Positions 37,501 to 48,602 of a stretch of 64,000 nucleotides of DNA are shown one piece after another (the first letter of the stretch is position 1; each line of letters begins with the position of its first letter). The position numbers were made by a program, and so were the translations under genes. A model generated the notes under the pieces. That model was not told where the DNA came from. It worked only from the letters and a program-made list of their open reading frames with translations, and did not search any database. Origin of the DNA: Gordius sp. MW1 (lineage: Eukaryota; Nematomorpha; Gordioida; Gordea; Gordiidae); assembly GCA_964036665.1 (NCBI GenBank), contig OZ038533.1, positions 19,898,575 through 19,962,574 on the forward strand, written 5' to 3'.

Positions 37501-40500
37501 TGACGCTCAGGCAGAGGAAATCGACCATAAGCAACAACAGGCCATACTTATAACTGGCAAAATGGAAGATTGTCAAAGCGCTAGGGAATCGATTTTGGTA
37601 ATGCCTCTCTAAGGGAATTTAGGATTCGCATATTATCTCTTTTTTAATTTAAATAAAAGACGTGTTTTATTTCGAATTTTTAGAACATCTTGTTCCTTAA
37701 ATAATCTCTAATCTGGTAATTAGATTGTCAGATCTAATATTTCTAAATTTATCTAAGGTCTATATTTACAAAAAGAAACATCTAACTACAAGTTGTTTTT
37801 GCTTTTTTACTGGCGTCGAGCGTCATTTGCTTTCATGAATGAAAGGACAAAGAGCGTTAATCGTTGGCTCGCTTTTTATTAGCGCACCAGAAAATTAAAG
37901 ATATTCCCTTTAAACTATGTTTTAAAGCACGTTAGGCTACTTACTTTTGTGAAAACCTTACTAAAGTTTGTGATTCGTGATTCAAAAGAAAGTTTTGTTG
38001 GCATTTTTAGAGCTCAATCTTGAGATTTGAAAAGTTTATGTTGGGGCCATTCCATGACAAATAAATCATGACGTTCTCGTAGGTTTAGGTCTCGTACATT
38101 ATAGTAATTTCTGCAAATCTTAGCCATTTTGGGCCAATACTTTTTAAGTTATGGACGTTCAAAGGGTCAAAATTAGGCTGGGGCGCGTTTTATCCATTTT
38201 GTCGCATTTTTGACAGTCATGGCATTTCTAACTATAATCTTGGATGGTGAGATATTTTGCGACCAACCCTTTTCTCGCATAACTTAGGGTAACACCGCAG
38301 CCATAACTTGACTAAAATTGTTAAATTAATTTAAAGTTCCTAATTTAACGCGGTATCACAATCTTAGGCTCTCGAATGATTAGCCCATCCATATTATACA
38401 AACTAGTGTTGTAAAAGGGCTGGCTTTTGTTTGGTCGACCTTTGTTTTGACTAAGATTAACGGCCGACTCTAGTCTGTTTTTCAAATTTCGACTAAGCAT
38501 AGAGGTCTACCTAAGAAAGTTATGCTTACGTTCCCTTGACCAAAAGCAAAGGGGGAACCCAGCCGCTTTTACAACACCACTACTACATATAAACTTAACT
38601 TTTTGGGAGGATTTCATGTATTTATCCTATATTTGCAGTCTGGGATACCGTGTATCGAAAGACTAACAGTACCACCCGAGCTCCACGGCATGATAATTGG
38701 GCCCAGGGGCCGGGATATAAAGCAATTCAACGGCACGTATCTCGTTAATTTGAGTGTTCCTTCGGCAACCCAGCGCAGCGACGTTATTAGAATAAGCGGC
38801 ATCAAGGCAAATGTGGAAAAGGGCAAGGCTGCCCTCGAAAACCTGGTCCAAAAATTGAAGATTCAACTAGCCGAAAAGGTAAGCACCGCTACTACTACTT
38901 ACCAAGGGCTTGTCTTAATATGGCATTTTGCTGCGCAGCAAACATCGCCTTACGGGTTATAACGTAGCCGTGTCTTAACTTCGAATTCACTGCAGCAGCA
39001 GATTTACATTTCGGACGCGTAAAATAACAGCTACTTTGTAGGATGCAAAATTTTTCCTAAGCTTAAATGTTGTGTGTTTTTAAATTTTTAGGTAGCAGCA
39101 AAGTTTAGCTTTAATTTCAAGAGTTGAAATAAACAAAAAAAAACGCTTTTAACTATCAGTAAACAAAATATTAATGATTGCAACCCAGTTTGATCCATGA
39201 ATTTGAATCGGATATTTAGACAAAGATATAATAGCGCGATTTGAATCCGATATTAAGACGAGCCCTTACACGTTCCATTTTATCAACGTTTCAGTGCTGT
39301 GTAAAGTTTGTTTCGCCTTTTTTTTACCCAGGCTCTGCTCTGGTTTAACCATAGATTAATAGCCTGCTCATTCTTTTTTAAAAAAGGTCCACATTTTGGC
39401 ATCCATTTTGAAAAGTGAAACATAAATTTTGGCCAATTCATATGGTTGGATGAATTTTTATAATCGCTATAATGATTAAAATGGGTTGTTTCATGTTTAA
39501 GATCAATGATTATTGTCCAATACAATCCATCGCCATACAAACTCTACTTCACTTATCAAAATGGCGGTCGTTTTTTGCAACACTTTTGATGCGTGAATAT
39601 ATAGGAGATGAGCAGTGTATTAGTCTATGGGTCCAACTAACATAGCTTCCTTGGTGTGTATGTTGCAATTTTGCCGCGATATTCTTCCCGCCATGGATTT
39701 TGTTTTGACCTAGAGAAGGTCGGCATTCAAGCAAGGTTTTGGCTTGTTTACTAATATAAAGATCGTGTTAAGTTTAATAACAGCATTATTCAATATGGCC
39801 CCTGAGTGGCCACCTTAAGCTTTTGCACGCCGAATGCCGCACTTTAGTTTAAACCAGTCGATCTTCCTTCCAAATTAGTCACTGGCGGAGTCTCATAAAT
39901 ATTTATTTTGGTGTCTTTCCCGTTTTTTTAAAGCTTGCTTAAATTTGGAGTGGTACTAAATAATCGTAAATTTTTCGATATCTTCGCAGGAGCTCACCTC
40001 ATACGCGCAAGAAATGGAGATTGATGCCCGACATCACAGGCAACTCATTGGGCGTGGGGCCACCGGAATTAGCCAATTTTGTGGGGAGCGCGGAGTAAAA
40101 ATATTTTTCCCCAACCAAGGCAATAAAGTTAGGGTGGTGGGCAACAAGGAAAAAGTAGGCGAGGCCGTTCTAGCCCTGAAAGAACGCGTGGAAATTTTGG
40201 TGAGCAGCTATAAAGGTTTTTATTAATTTTATATCTGATAAGTTATATGGATTTATATAGATCGCAGAGTTCTGACTAAAAGCCGGATTTTTTTTCCCTA
40301 GTGTCTTTTACAAAAACTCATTGCTTTTACCGTTTTTTATATACACTCCTGTTGTTTTCTACCTATTAAATTATATTTACAAGTTTAAACTCTCGCTTAA
40401 TCTTACATTAAATACATATTTCGCTTGGTTGGAATATATTCTTGTAAAATGTTTTCCGTAACAAAGGCTTTGATTTCTTGAGTTTGTTAGCCTATGTGCA

Positions 40501-42876
40501 TGTGTGCATTTTGATATTAGCGTTGTAATTAAGACTATCTCGACTCTGGTGTGTTTTTCGAATTTCGACTAAGCCTAATGGTCTAGTAAGCAAAACAGAC
40601 CAAAAAATCCTTGGTCTGTTTATGATCAGTCGACTAAAACCAAACGTCGACCAAACAAAGCCCACCCCTTTTTACAACACTCTTTGATATGTGTATAGGA
40701 AAACACGGTGCGAGAATCATTCGAAATTAACTCGGCCATCGTTCCCAAAATGATCGGTACCCAGGGGCGAAACATACGACAGCTCATGGATAAATATCAG
40801 GTACGTGTATTTTGCTGGGATCCGCTAAAAGCCTTACTACCTCAATTTTTTCACCCCTAACTAGGCCCGATTAAATAGTGCTTTCTGAACTAATTCAAAG
40901 ATTCAACGGGCTTGTCTCTCAAAGTTAGAAAACTACGAATTTACCGCGATCCTAATTTCCTAATAATGCTTATGCAAAATTGATTTTTTTTATTATCTAT
41001 GTCCTGTCCCATGGTAGTTTTTTTTTGTGAATTTACCTTAAAAATGAGTTATTTTTCATAGCCCGTTAATTTATGGATTTGCATCCTTCGGCTAGGTCGA
41101 AATAAATACCCCTCGTTCCGAAACTGCTACGACCAAAATAACCATAACCGGGGCCAAAGACAATGTGGAACAAGCCAAAGATTACATTCAACTCCTCAAT
41201 TTGGAACACGTAATTTTGCATTTCATGAGATTAACAATCACAAATTTTAATTTTAGCTTCAGGAGGTAGAAAAGCGCGAAGATCTTAAACGCTCCAAGCC
41301 AGCGCCCGCTCCCGAACCAACCCAACACCCGGGTCCGCAACTTCAAGAACAATCAGCTCCCCTCGTAGATACGCGCTACAACGCGCCGCTCCTCACACCC
41401 GACCCCGCATCCGAATTAAACGCCAACTCAGACACTGGTATAACGGTCGATCCTAGGGTCAAAATTATATTATTACATATTTTACGAGTTATTAAACACC
41501 ATAATTAGGGATGATATTACTCCTGAGGGTTGTTATGTTTTCTATTTTGTGTTTTCCTACAAATTTTATTGGTTAAATCAGGGATATATGACAATAATAA
41601 AGAAAAATCGCGTAAAACTCATTAAAAAGAAATGCGTCAACCGAGCCCGAGTAGGTCTTTAGAGCTGACATTTTATGGTTTTCACCATGATTATAAAAGT
41701 AAGAAAGCTATTTAAGGCTAAAATGAATTATGAGCCTTAAAACTAACGCTGTAATATCATAATCTTAACCGGGCGGAGGGGGGACTAAGTTTATTCTGAC
41801 GGACTAAAACTTAATGCTGCAGTTAATATTTAAAATGGTTTTATTACTTCGGTATCGTTTGCCAGAACCCGACAATATCGTCGAGGGGCAAAGTCAATCC
41901 GACGGCTTTGAACCGACGCCCGATTCAGAGCTTCACGCTCCAGCGTCACCTTTGAGCGTCAGCAGCAGCAGCGCTGAAACCCGTTCTCCCAGCGTGGAGC
42001 GCCCACAACTTGAGCACGAAATAAATATACATGACCACGACGCCGAGACTCAAGCATTTGACGCTACTGCTTCCTTTCGCCCTAAGTCCCCTCTTCCTAG
42101 CGCTTTATCTCACCGGGGCTGTAACGGCTTCCACCCGTCCACCCAAATGAACGAAACACCCCAAAGTCAAAGTTAGAAATATACAGCATTGTATCTCGCA
42201 GCCCTCGGCAATAATGAATTCTGAAGTTTTTTTCATGTTTGAGAGCCTTTTTTTATGATTTTCATACATTTTTTGCCCTTTTCGCGAAATTTTAACATAC
42301 TTGACTGCATACGACCGACTTTACTTTTAAAAAGCATTTATACTGCGGTCTATTGATCTCATTGTCTTGGTGTACGTTTTAAGAGCCCCTTTCGAATTTA
42401 GCATTTTGTGCGAAACATAATATTTCGGTCTTATAAAACTTAAATCATTTATGCCAATATTTTACCTGCAAACCCTGTAAGATTTCCCCGAAATCGTGAA
42501 CGGTTACACCAACGGTAATGGGGAATTAGATGATAGCGACGGTGGAACGGGAGATCATTGCATCCCGATCAGCGATCCCGAAGAACCATTTTTACCCGCA
42601 CCTAATCCACCAAATCCCACAGTGAATCCTCCCACCGAATTCATCGCTAACGGGCTCGACGAAACGCAAACCTTTTACCAACAACTCATCGTTACGGCGG
42701 GAGCTGGAGAAAAAGGTCATTGCAAAAAAGTTGGTATTAGTAGTAGTAGTACTACTAACAACGGCACTTGTCACCATCTCGAAGCGCTAGAAGAAGAAGA
42801 AATGCTTCCCTCAACCCCCAATTCGACCACCTTAAACGGTGCCGACCACCCATCCGACGGCTTGATCATCGTTTAG
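25510..42876 (+). CDS. HDLBP: Vigilin (HDLBP-type) multi-KH RNA-binding protein, 20 coding exons
   Basis: Coding exons: 25,510-26,004; 27,821-27,938; 28,792-28,907; 29,302-29,508; 30,783-31,007; 31,604-31,819; 32,810-32,926; 33,475-33,658; 34,229-34,368; 34,952-35,245; 35,856-36,182; 36,794-36,931; 37,325-37,597; 38,639-38,878; 39,990-40,199; 40,699-40,800; 41,096-41,209; 41,257-41,437; 41,866-42,171; 42,482-42,876 (TAG). All introns are GT-AG, phases agree, and the sum is 4,398 nt (1,465 aa; animal vigilin is about 1,270). Residues 1-165 are Pro/Ser-rich with an EEFPTL motif. About 13 KH-like repeats span 166-1,172. Canonical GxxG loops: GKGG, GPNG, GPRG, GKGG, GPNG, GAKG, GPRG, GTQG. Degenerate ones lie in exons 2-3, 7, 11-12 and 15 (GRGA). 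The tail (1,173-1,465) is acidic and low-complexity. Vigilin is a cytoplasmic, polysome- and ER-associated binder of mRNA and tRNA. An AG acceptor at 25,464 suggests a spliced 5'UTR, so the start could lie further upstream. Confidence 0.92.
26005..27820 (+). other. Vigilin intron 1 (1.8 kb) with MITE insertions
   Basis: Contains GGTCGACC-family MITE copies at about 26,236-26,385 and 27,390-27,570, half a copy near 27,047-27,112, and a GGCCCGAG-rich hAT-like fragment at about 27,655-27,765. No exon is needed here: the join STVTH to ILNIVFEER aligns without a gap to animal vigilin. Confidence 0.6.
28138..28702. mobile_element. GGTCGACC-family MITE interrupted by a second MITE (vigilin intron 2)
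   Basis: The outer element runs from gtaaaaacggctgggttttg (28,141) to cagccgtttttacaacac. Between about 28,219 and 28,618 lies another inverted-repeat element. Its arms, gcgcgaagcgaaaaaaagcg then aagtttatttttgggctaat, are mirrored by attagcccaaaaattaactt then cgctttttttcgctccgcgc. The inner element is about 400 bp, AT-rich and has no ORF. Confidence 0.75.
28980..29230. repeat. GGCTCGGGCC-rich hAT-like repeat (vigilin intron 3)
   Basis: Starts with cgggctttggggtcgggcc and ends ttcgggctcgggccgaagaa followed by attttgcagggctc. A near-copy occupies vigilin intron 6 at about 31,835-32,148, ending with the same gaagaaattccattttgcag. Both resemble the subterminal arrays of the hAT family seen at 7,600-7,800. 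Confidence 0.6.
29532..29862. repeat. Two adjacent 'GGCGTAGCC' MITE copies (vigilin intron 4)
   Basis: The first unit runs from attggcgtagccaggggggg to tgctggctacgccca (29,698). A second ggctacgcccat end follows at about 29,862. The adjoining tttcaagctgaa(t/c)ttgtgccgaat occurs at 29,709 and 29,873, so the right half plus flank looks tandemly duplicated. Confidence 0.6.
30419..30557. mobile_element. 'GGCGTAGCC' MITE, left end damaged (vigilin intron 4)
   Basis: Left end agccaggggctgttag, a ggcggctgcccccctctaaat core and right end tcctggctacgcccgtg. This is the same family as at 44,597, 45,437, 48,871 and 62,824. Confidence 0.6.
32200..32540. repeat. Dispersed repeat (vigilin intron 6), second copy in globin intron
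   Basis: Shares blocks gaatttaccttcctcat, ttatttaataaaatgcagat and catttcaaaatggcgg, in the same order and spacing, with 44,910-45,215. It has no ORF and the ends are not defined. A 'gccaggggg' MITE fragment follows at about 32,685-32,760. Confidence 0.55.
33139..33318. mobile_element. GGTCGACC-family MITE (vigilin intron 7)
   Basis: Near-complete hairpin of about 180 bp from gtgcaaaaacggttgggtac to cagccgttgttacaacac. Similar copies sit at 34,407-34,565 (intron 9), 38,404-38,582 (intron 13) and about 40,520-40,681 (intron 15). Confidence 0.7.
37155..37262. mobile_element. 'GGCGTAGCC' MITE, right end truncated (vigilin intron 12)
   Basis: Begins acatgggcgtagccagcatt and has the ggggggcaatgatgattt core. 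The right inverted end is replaced by agaggggcccatgg. Confidence 0.5.
41210..41256 (+). other. Vigilin micro-intron (47 nt)
   Basis: GTAATTTTGC...TTTTAG between codons ...NLEH and LQEVEK. The neighbouring vigilin introns are 295-1,816 nt, so this one belongs to the micro class also seen in the phosphatase and globin genes. Confidence 0.8.
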
Positions 42877-43738
42877 CCCGACGCCCGCTTACCAAACCTT
42901 TCTTCCTCGCCTCGCCTCGCGCCTTCAACTTTTAATATATGCAATTATCAACCAACAAACCAACTAGGACATCACTTAGAAAATTATTGCAGCCGGCGGT
43001 TCTTGGGCAATAATATTATCATGTCCCTTCGATTAAATTACTTTTTATACAACATATATCATTCATTCATCACATAAACATATCCCGGGTGCTGTTTACC
43101 ATATATTATACCATCTCTTCCTCTCCTATTTATACTCCCTAGCGAGCACAAACAAACACGTCCAACCCCGCACGACAATTGCATTTTTCATCCTATATCC
43201 GACGATTGTTTTCGATGATGGTGTTAATCCGTTTATTTTATACACTCTCCCCGCGCTCACTCTCTAAATTATATTGTCTTTAAGGTTCGGGTACGCCCGT
43301 TAAATTATTATTATTACTATTTAAACAACTGTCCCCCCCCCCGCTTTGGGATGAAGAAATTTTTATTTTGCGACGCGACCATATTAATAATGATATTATA
43401 TACCCGACTTTCAATTTGCCTGCGCCCCCCCTTTCCCCCAATGATTTACGGTAATTTATTCAACCAATCACACTTATTCCGTTTTACCGAACAATGTTTT
43501 TATTTATTTACCAATGGGCGTGTGAATATTTTTGTTTAACCTCTCCCCTCTTCAAATTCTAGACCATAATGCCCTTTACTTTGAGATTTATATCGCATGG
43601 ATAAACTCGCACTTTATTGTTTTTTTTCCTTCCATTGATAACGATGAGGGTGATAATTTATTCTATAAATTATATTTCACGACGATTTTTGATAATAAAA
43701 CGATTTGATCCGCGACCGACACCCCTCCGGCGGGATTT
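42877..43738. other. Intergenic space between convergent vigilin and globin
   Basis: 862 bp. No gene is seen. It should hold both 3'UTRs; candidate AATAAA-like signals exist (gataataaaacg near 43,690 on the plus strand), but none can be assigned with certainty. Confidence 0.5.
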
Positions 43739-46183
43739 TTAATGTTTGGGCTCTTTTGCCATGAAGTAACCTTTCACCAAGGTTGTGAGGATGAACTTTA
43801 TGGTCACTTTGTAGATGTTTTCCATATTCATCGTGTACCTGTCGCCTAGCGTCTCTTTAACCGCTTCCAGAAATGGCTCTTCTGCCAACTAGAATTTGGT
43901 GAAATAAAAAATTAGGTCTCTAGACGGGGTTTTCGTGTGGTATTATAAAGCAATAAGTTTAATTCAAATCATAAACTGCAAACTTTTTTAGCAGGTTGTA
44001 AGGCGTAAATATACTAGATAGTTGGAAAAAATTATAATCGTAAGATATGGGAACTATCATAACTAACGCCTAACGCCAATTTAAAAAGATAATGAAAAAG
44101 AAACTACTCTTAGCTCAAGCTCATTTAGACACTAAAAGTGTTATCGGCGAAGGCAATACTTTTCTATACTATACATATTACGATATGATGTCTGTGAGTT
44201 TAGTGTTTTCTCGTTAATATCTCATTTTTAGTTAATGCACATTTTCAAATCACGAATTACTTACCCAAAAATATTCCACCCTAAAGTCTTGTAGTCCGTA
44301 GTGATAGCAACCGATGCTGGTTAAGATTTGGTTGAATTTATCGAAATCACCAAAATTGGATATAGCTTCATCCATCGTATTCATCACGATTTCTGCATGC
44401 GTCTCCAATTCTATGCTATCCTTGACCGCCACTAACTTTTTATTTTCACCCTCGACCACTATGTTTCGGAAAAGAGGCAATAATTTTGGAGTCGAAGAAA
44501 AGAGTCTGGATGCAAAAAACATAAAATTACATAAGGTCAATCTCGGGCTGTTCACACTTGCACCTGCTATATTAGACGAAAAGCTTATAAGAAGGCATGG
44601 GCGTAGCCAAGGGGGGGGGGGGGGGGGGGTAAGGAGCCTCTCAATCCAAAAGTTTGTTAATTTATTAAAACTATGGCTAAAATTTCAAAAAATGATCATT
44701 TTGTTCCTCCCTAAATCCTTATGGGCCCCCTCTAATTCTGGCTACGCCCGTGTAAGAAGGCATATAAACCGAAATTGGTTGCCATTATTGAATCGCATAA
44801 AATCTCTTTTTGCCAAGTTACGAATAATAATAATTAGTAGGGCTTCTTAGAGTTATATTGCACCATAGATTACATAAACTGCTCATGCTATGTTTCATAA
44901 GGTAAGAATCTGCCATTTTTATTTTGACTATCTCCCATGTCTTTCCGCAGTGTCCCCCATTGTAAAACATAAAAAGTGAATTTACCTTCCTCATAGTTAA
45001 TAAGTATAAAAGAATGTTATTAAATACTTATTTAATAAAATGCAGATAGCATAACATCACCTAATCACATTATTTTTATGATTTTGTAAATGATATCTAT
45101 TTTAAAATGCACTTTTTAATGTTTAACTATAAAATATTTTAATTAACAAAAGTGTCTATAATATATGTGTCCTTCCCTTATTTGTGCCCATTTCAAAATG
45201 GCGGAAAACGGGACACTTATTAAGAGTTGATGAACAGTCTATGTCAAGTTTGTGGTAGAATTTAGGGTAGAGTTGAAAATATTCCGTTTTTAAATAAGCT
45301 CGTTGCTCTTAATTAAATACTGACTTTATGTTTTAATTTGTCATCCTTATTTTTGTCGTAAATTAATTTTGTTTAAAAAATAGTTATTTAGGTCTTGATC
45401 CTGCTCAATCCTCAATTAAAAATTTATTTATTATCATGGGCGTAGCCAGGGGGTGGCAGGCAAAAAACCTCTAAAGTTTAATATAAATGTGGCTAAAATT
45501 TCAAAAAAAATTATTTTTCCCCTCCTTAAATCATTATTGCCCCCTTTAAATTCTATCCTGGCTACGCCCGTTTATTATTATAGCTTTTAAGAAGTAATAT
45601 CATTTTTTTCAATTTTTGATTATTTAAACACTATTTATATTCTAAGTTGCATTAGTATATTTTAGAAAATCCCAAAATGGATAATTATTAAAATTTATAT
45701 ATATTGACATCATAAAAACTCTGAAATTATATTTAAAATGATAAATTACTTGACAAACATGATAACACCAGTAGTATCCATATTCCTAGATATACCTTTC
45801 CAAGATTTACTAAGGGCAAAAATTTGCCGACTCAATGGCAGTCTAAAATCATGAGCAAAACTATTTTTATCGCTACTCTTTTTATCTCCACCACTATTGC
45901 CATTACCACATTTCTCAATAAGTTAATAATAACCTCGTCCGGGAACATATATATTCCGTTCAAATTGCTCTAGGAGATTCGAATTTAATATTTGATTTTG
46001 ATTAATGTAGCCTTGAATATCATCGCATTTAAAGACCGTTCCGCTTAAAGGTTGAGAATAATGACTATTTTTCACTCGTTGCAGCTCTAAACCACTATTA
46101 TTATCATTACAGTTGGGTTCGCTACTATCAGTCGTTTTTTTAGATTTAGGAACGATCCGAAAATGAGAGTGTAAGCAACCCAT
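43739..46183 (-). CDS. Globin with lipidation-type N-terminus (globin X/neuroglobin-like), four exons
   Basis: Exons on the minus strand: 46,183-45,934; 45,885-45,750; 44,505-44,265; 43,888-43,739 (TAA). All introns are GT-AG; phases 1, 2 and 0 agree; total 777 nt, 258 aa. The protein starts MGCLHS, the signal for N-myristoylation of Gly2 plus palmitoylation of Cys3 known from membrane globins such as globin X. A polar extension of about 100 residues precedes the fold. Helix A/B reads RQIFALSKSWKGI and GVIMFVK, followed by LFSSTPKLLPLF. Distal His is at about residue 165 (LETHAEIVM) and proximal His at about 197 (IGCYHYGLQ). The 32-residue spacing equals that of neuroglobin. The last exon ends EAVKETLGDRY...LVKGYF. 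Likely a membrane-tethered haem protein for O2, NO or redox signalling. The first intron (48 nt, in-frame TAA inside) is my inference; the exon 2-3 join rests on phase and alignment. Confidence 0.85.
44597..44752. mobile_element. 'GGCGTAGCC' MITE in globin intron 3
   Basis: Ends gcatgggcgtagccaag and ttctggctacgcccgtg, with a long G run and the family's aaaatttcaaaaaatgatca core. Confidence 0.7.
45437..45573. mobile_element. 'GGCGTAGCC' MITE in globin intron 3
   Basis: Ends catgggcgtagccagg and cctggctacgcccgt. TTATTAT lies on both sides, a likely 7-8-bp target duplication. The interior is the same as in other copies. No ORF. Confidence 0.7.
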
Positions 46184-47964
46184 ACTATTGTTAATGAAAG
46201 TTAAATTTAGGTCAAAAAATCAAATTTTTTGGACTTTCGGGGGTGCAAAAATATAGGGAATCTTTATAGTTGTTGCTCATAAATTTTTTATTCTTTCTAA
46301 TGCTTTTTATCCAAGTTTCCCTACCAACTACCTAATTAATATAAAATGTAGCTTTATATGTATAATGATGTTTTAAATAATTTATGACACGACTCTTGAT
46401 GGTGTCTAGGCTTAAATGAGTCCAACAATAATGAAAGGGATTTTCATTAATATTTTATTAAAAATTGAGTTTGCAAATTTGACTTCAAATTTCATAGGTG
46501 TCTTTTGGCGTTCATTACTTATAATGTGCCTTATAAAATAATTTTAATCCTACTTCAACATAATTTATAGTTACCCTTTATAATCAAAGGTAACATATTA
46601 GGTAATCAAAGTTTAGTTGTTTCAGCTTTCTAAAATTTTAAATTAGCATAAACTTAGATGATATCCCATCATATTCGGGCACAGCCAAGGGGGGATCTAG
46701 AGGGTTGTTCTTTCTCTTAAATAAAAATATTTATTTTTAAAAAAAAATATGCATTTTTCCTTTTATATATTGTTAATTAGTATCCTCTCAGACTGATTCA
46801 AATCCTGGCTAATGATCAATTCTATACACAGTTTTTGGGTGTGTGTGTTGTAGTATTGTAAAAACGGCTTGGTTTTGTTTGCTCGATTTTTGGTTCAACT
46901 AAGACTGACGGCTGGTTTGTTTTTCAAATTTCGACCATGCTTAGAAGTCGATTAAGGAAACAAAACCAAAGCGACCAAACAAAACCCAGCCGTTTTCACA
47001 AGACTAGTGTTTAGGGATTGTGTTTTACCTTCAACAATTTTTAGTTTAAGAATTAAAATAGGGTAAAATTGTAAAAACAAGTATAACTAGAGATATAATT
47101 ATTGACTCCTAACTTCATATAAAAAAAAATTATATTAAACAAAGGTAAGGTTAGATTGGTTTAATACAAATTTGTAGTAATTAAGATTTAAGCTGTTTTT
47201 AAAATATATAAAAACGATATACCAAAGCTAATATGTACCAAAATAGTCTTGAGCGGGGGAGGGGGCAGGAAGGGGCATTTGCCCCCTAATGTTAATTTTT
47301 TACTATAACGACCAGACCAAATTTTAAAAAATATTTAACCCCTCCCCCCTAACATTATAGCCCAACGTTTGAAAGAATTGTGCTAGCGCATCATCATTAA
47401 AAGAGTAAAGAGCTTATTAAACTTAATTGCCAACATGAGTCCAACTTATTAAAAGCAAATTACAAATTTATTTGAAAATTTATAAAATCTTTAACAGAGT
47501 TTAATCATGGTCGAAGTGATGTTAATATAAAAATTGTGTTTTTTAAACTAAATTTAGTTTTTAAGCCCTACATGCTGAAGCGAAAAGTAGATGTCTTATA
47601 ATTACCAATTATCGGGCTGGCAGGTCAGTGATAATTTTGTCTTTTATTAATTAATTATAAATAAATAGCTAGCTAGTTATGTCATTGATCTGATTTATAT
47701 TAAAGATTTAATAAAAGCGTTTAGTATTAATAATTAAACATACATAAGTGCTTAATTAATAATATTATAAAAAATCAGCACTAGTACCAGTTATTAACAT
47801 AAATAAAGGATAGAAATCAAAATATTAACGATAATTTTTGGACGCAAAATGTGAAGTAAATTGCCTCTCAAACATTTAATATGGCAAATAATTAAAAATT
47901 AAAAATATCCGAATGTTATTACTTAATTTAAAAATTTTTTCACTGATTTTCATACTAAGAAGTA
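46184..47964. other. Gene-free region upstream of globin, with MITEs
   Basis: Should contain the globin promoter; no motif can be assigned. A degraded 'gccaagggggg...cctggcta' MITE lies at 46,677-46,812 and a GGTCGACC-family MITE at 46,851-47,004. The rest is AT-rich. Confidence 0.5.
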
Positions 47965-48130
47965 GGTGGCCTATCAACTCGCCGAAACAGGGGACATTTT
48001 CTGATTGGTGCGAAAAATGTCCCCCAGCTTATTAACTCTAACCCATCAACCAATCACAAATTTGGGGACCTTTTTTAGTTGGGGGACATTATTTTCGGCG
48101 AGATTGTTTTCGGCGAGTTGACGGGCCACC
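47965..48130. mobile_element. MITE with GGTGGCC...CAACTCGCCGAAA ends and 9-bp duplication
   Basis: The left end GGTGGCCTATCAACTCGCC mirrors the right end GGCGAGTTGACGGGCCACC. Exact 9-bp direct repeats TAAGAAGTA flank it (47,956-47,964 and 48,131-48,139), as expected for Mutator-like elements. The interior contains an inverted pair of gggggacatt/aatgtccccc blocks. A relative with the same ends lies at about 58,534-58,783. Confidence 0.75.
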
Positions 48131-48137
48131 TAAGAAG

Positions 48138-48296
48138 TAGTGTTCTAAAAACAGCTGAGTTTTGTTTAGTTGACCTTTGGTTTTAGTCACCTAAACATAA
48201 ACAGACCAAAATTTTTTGGTAACTGACCTGAGTCAAACATTAATCTTATAAACCAAAAGTCGACCCAACAAAACCCAGCCGTTTTTATAACACTAC
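48138..48296. mobile_element. GGTCGACC-family MITE
   Basis: Runs from gtgttctaaaaacagctgag to cagccgtttttataacac, with TA on both sides. It abuts the preceding 166-bp MITE and shares part of its right flank. Confidence 0.65.
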
Positions 48297-48602
48297 TAAG
48301 AAGCATATTTCGGTACGGGCTTTAATGTTCAATTAGTGCCCTACATAATTGCTTATTACAAACCACAGCCAGATGATTATCTTGTATTTTGTACGAGCCC
48401 TTACCTATCCAAAACCTTTTTTTTATATTTTAGGCTCCACCCGAGCCCATTTTAATTGGCAAATTTTACATTTCAAATTAATTGCTATGCAATTTATGGG
48501 CACACTTTTCGATGTCCGTTCGTCCGTTGTCCGATGCTAATAGTAGCGGGTTATACTTATATGCATTGTTTTGCCGAACGCACAGCCTTTGCTCATTACA
48601 AT

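Noticed and set aside
39283-39734. Two minus-strand ORFs in vigilin intron 14
   Set aside because: No recognisable domain, no splice support, and they lie inside an intron on the opposite strand.
44314-44850. 178-codon plus-strand ORF
   Set aside because: It is antisense to globin exon 3 and then runs through a MITE with a long G run.
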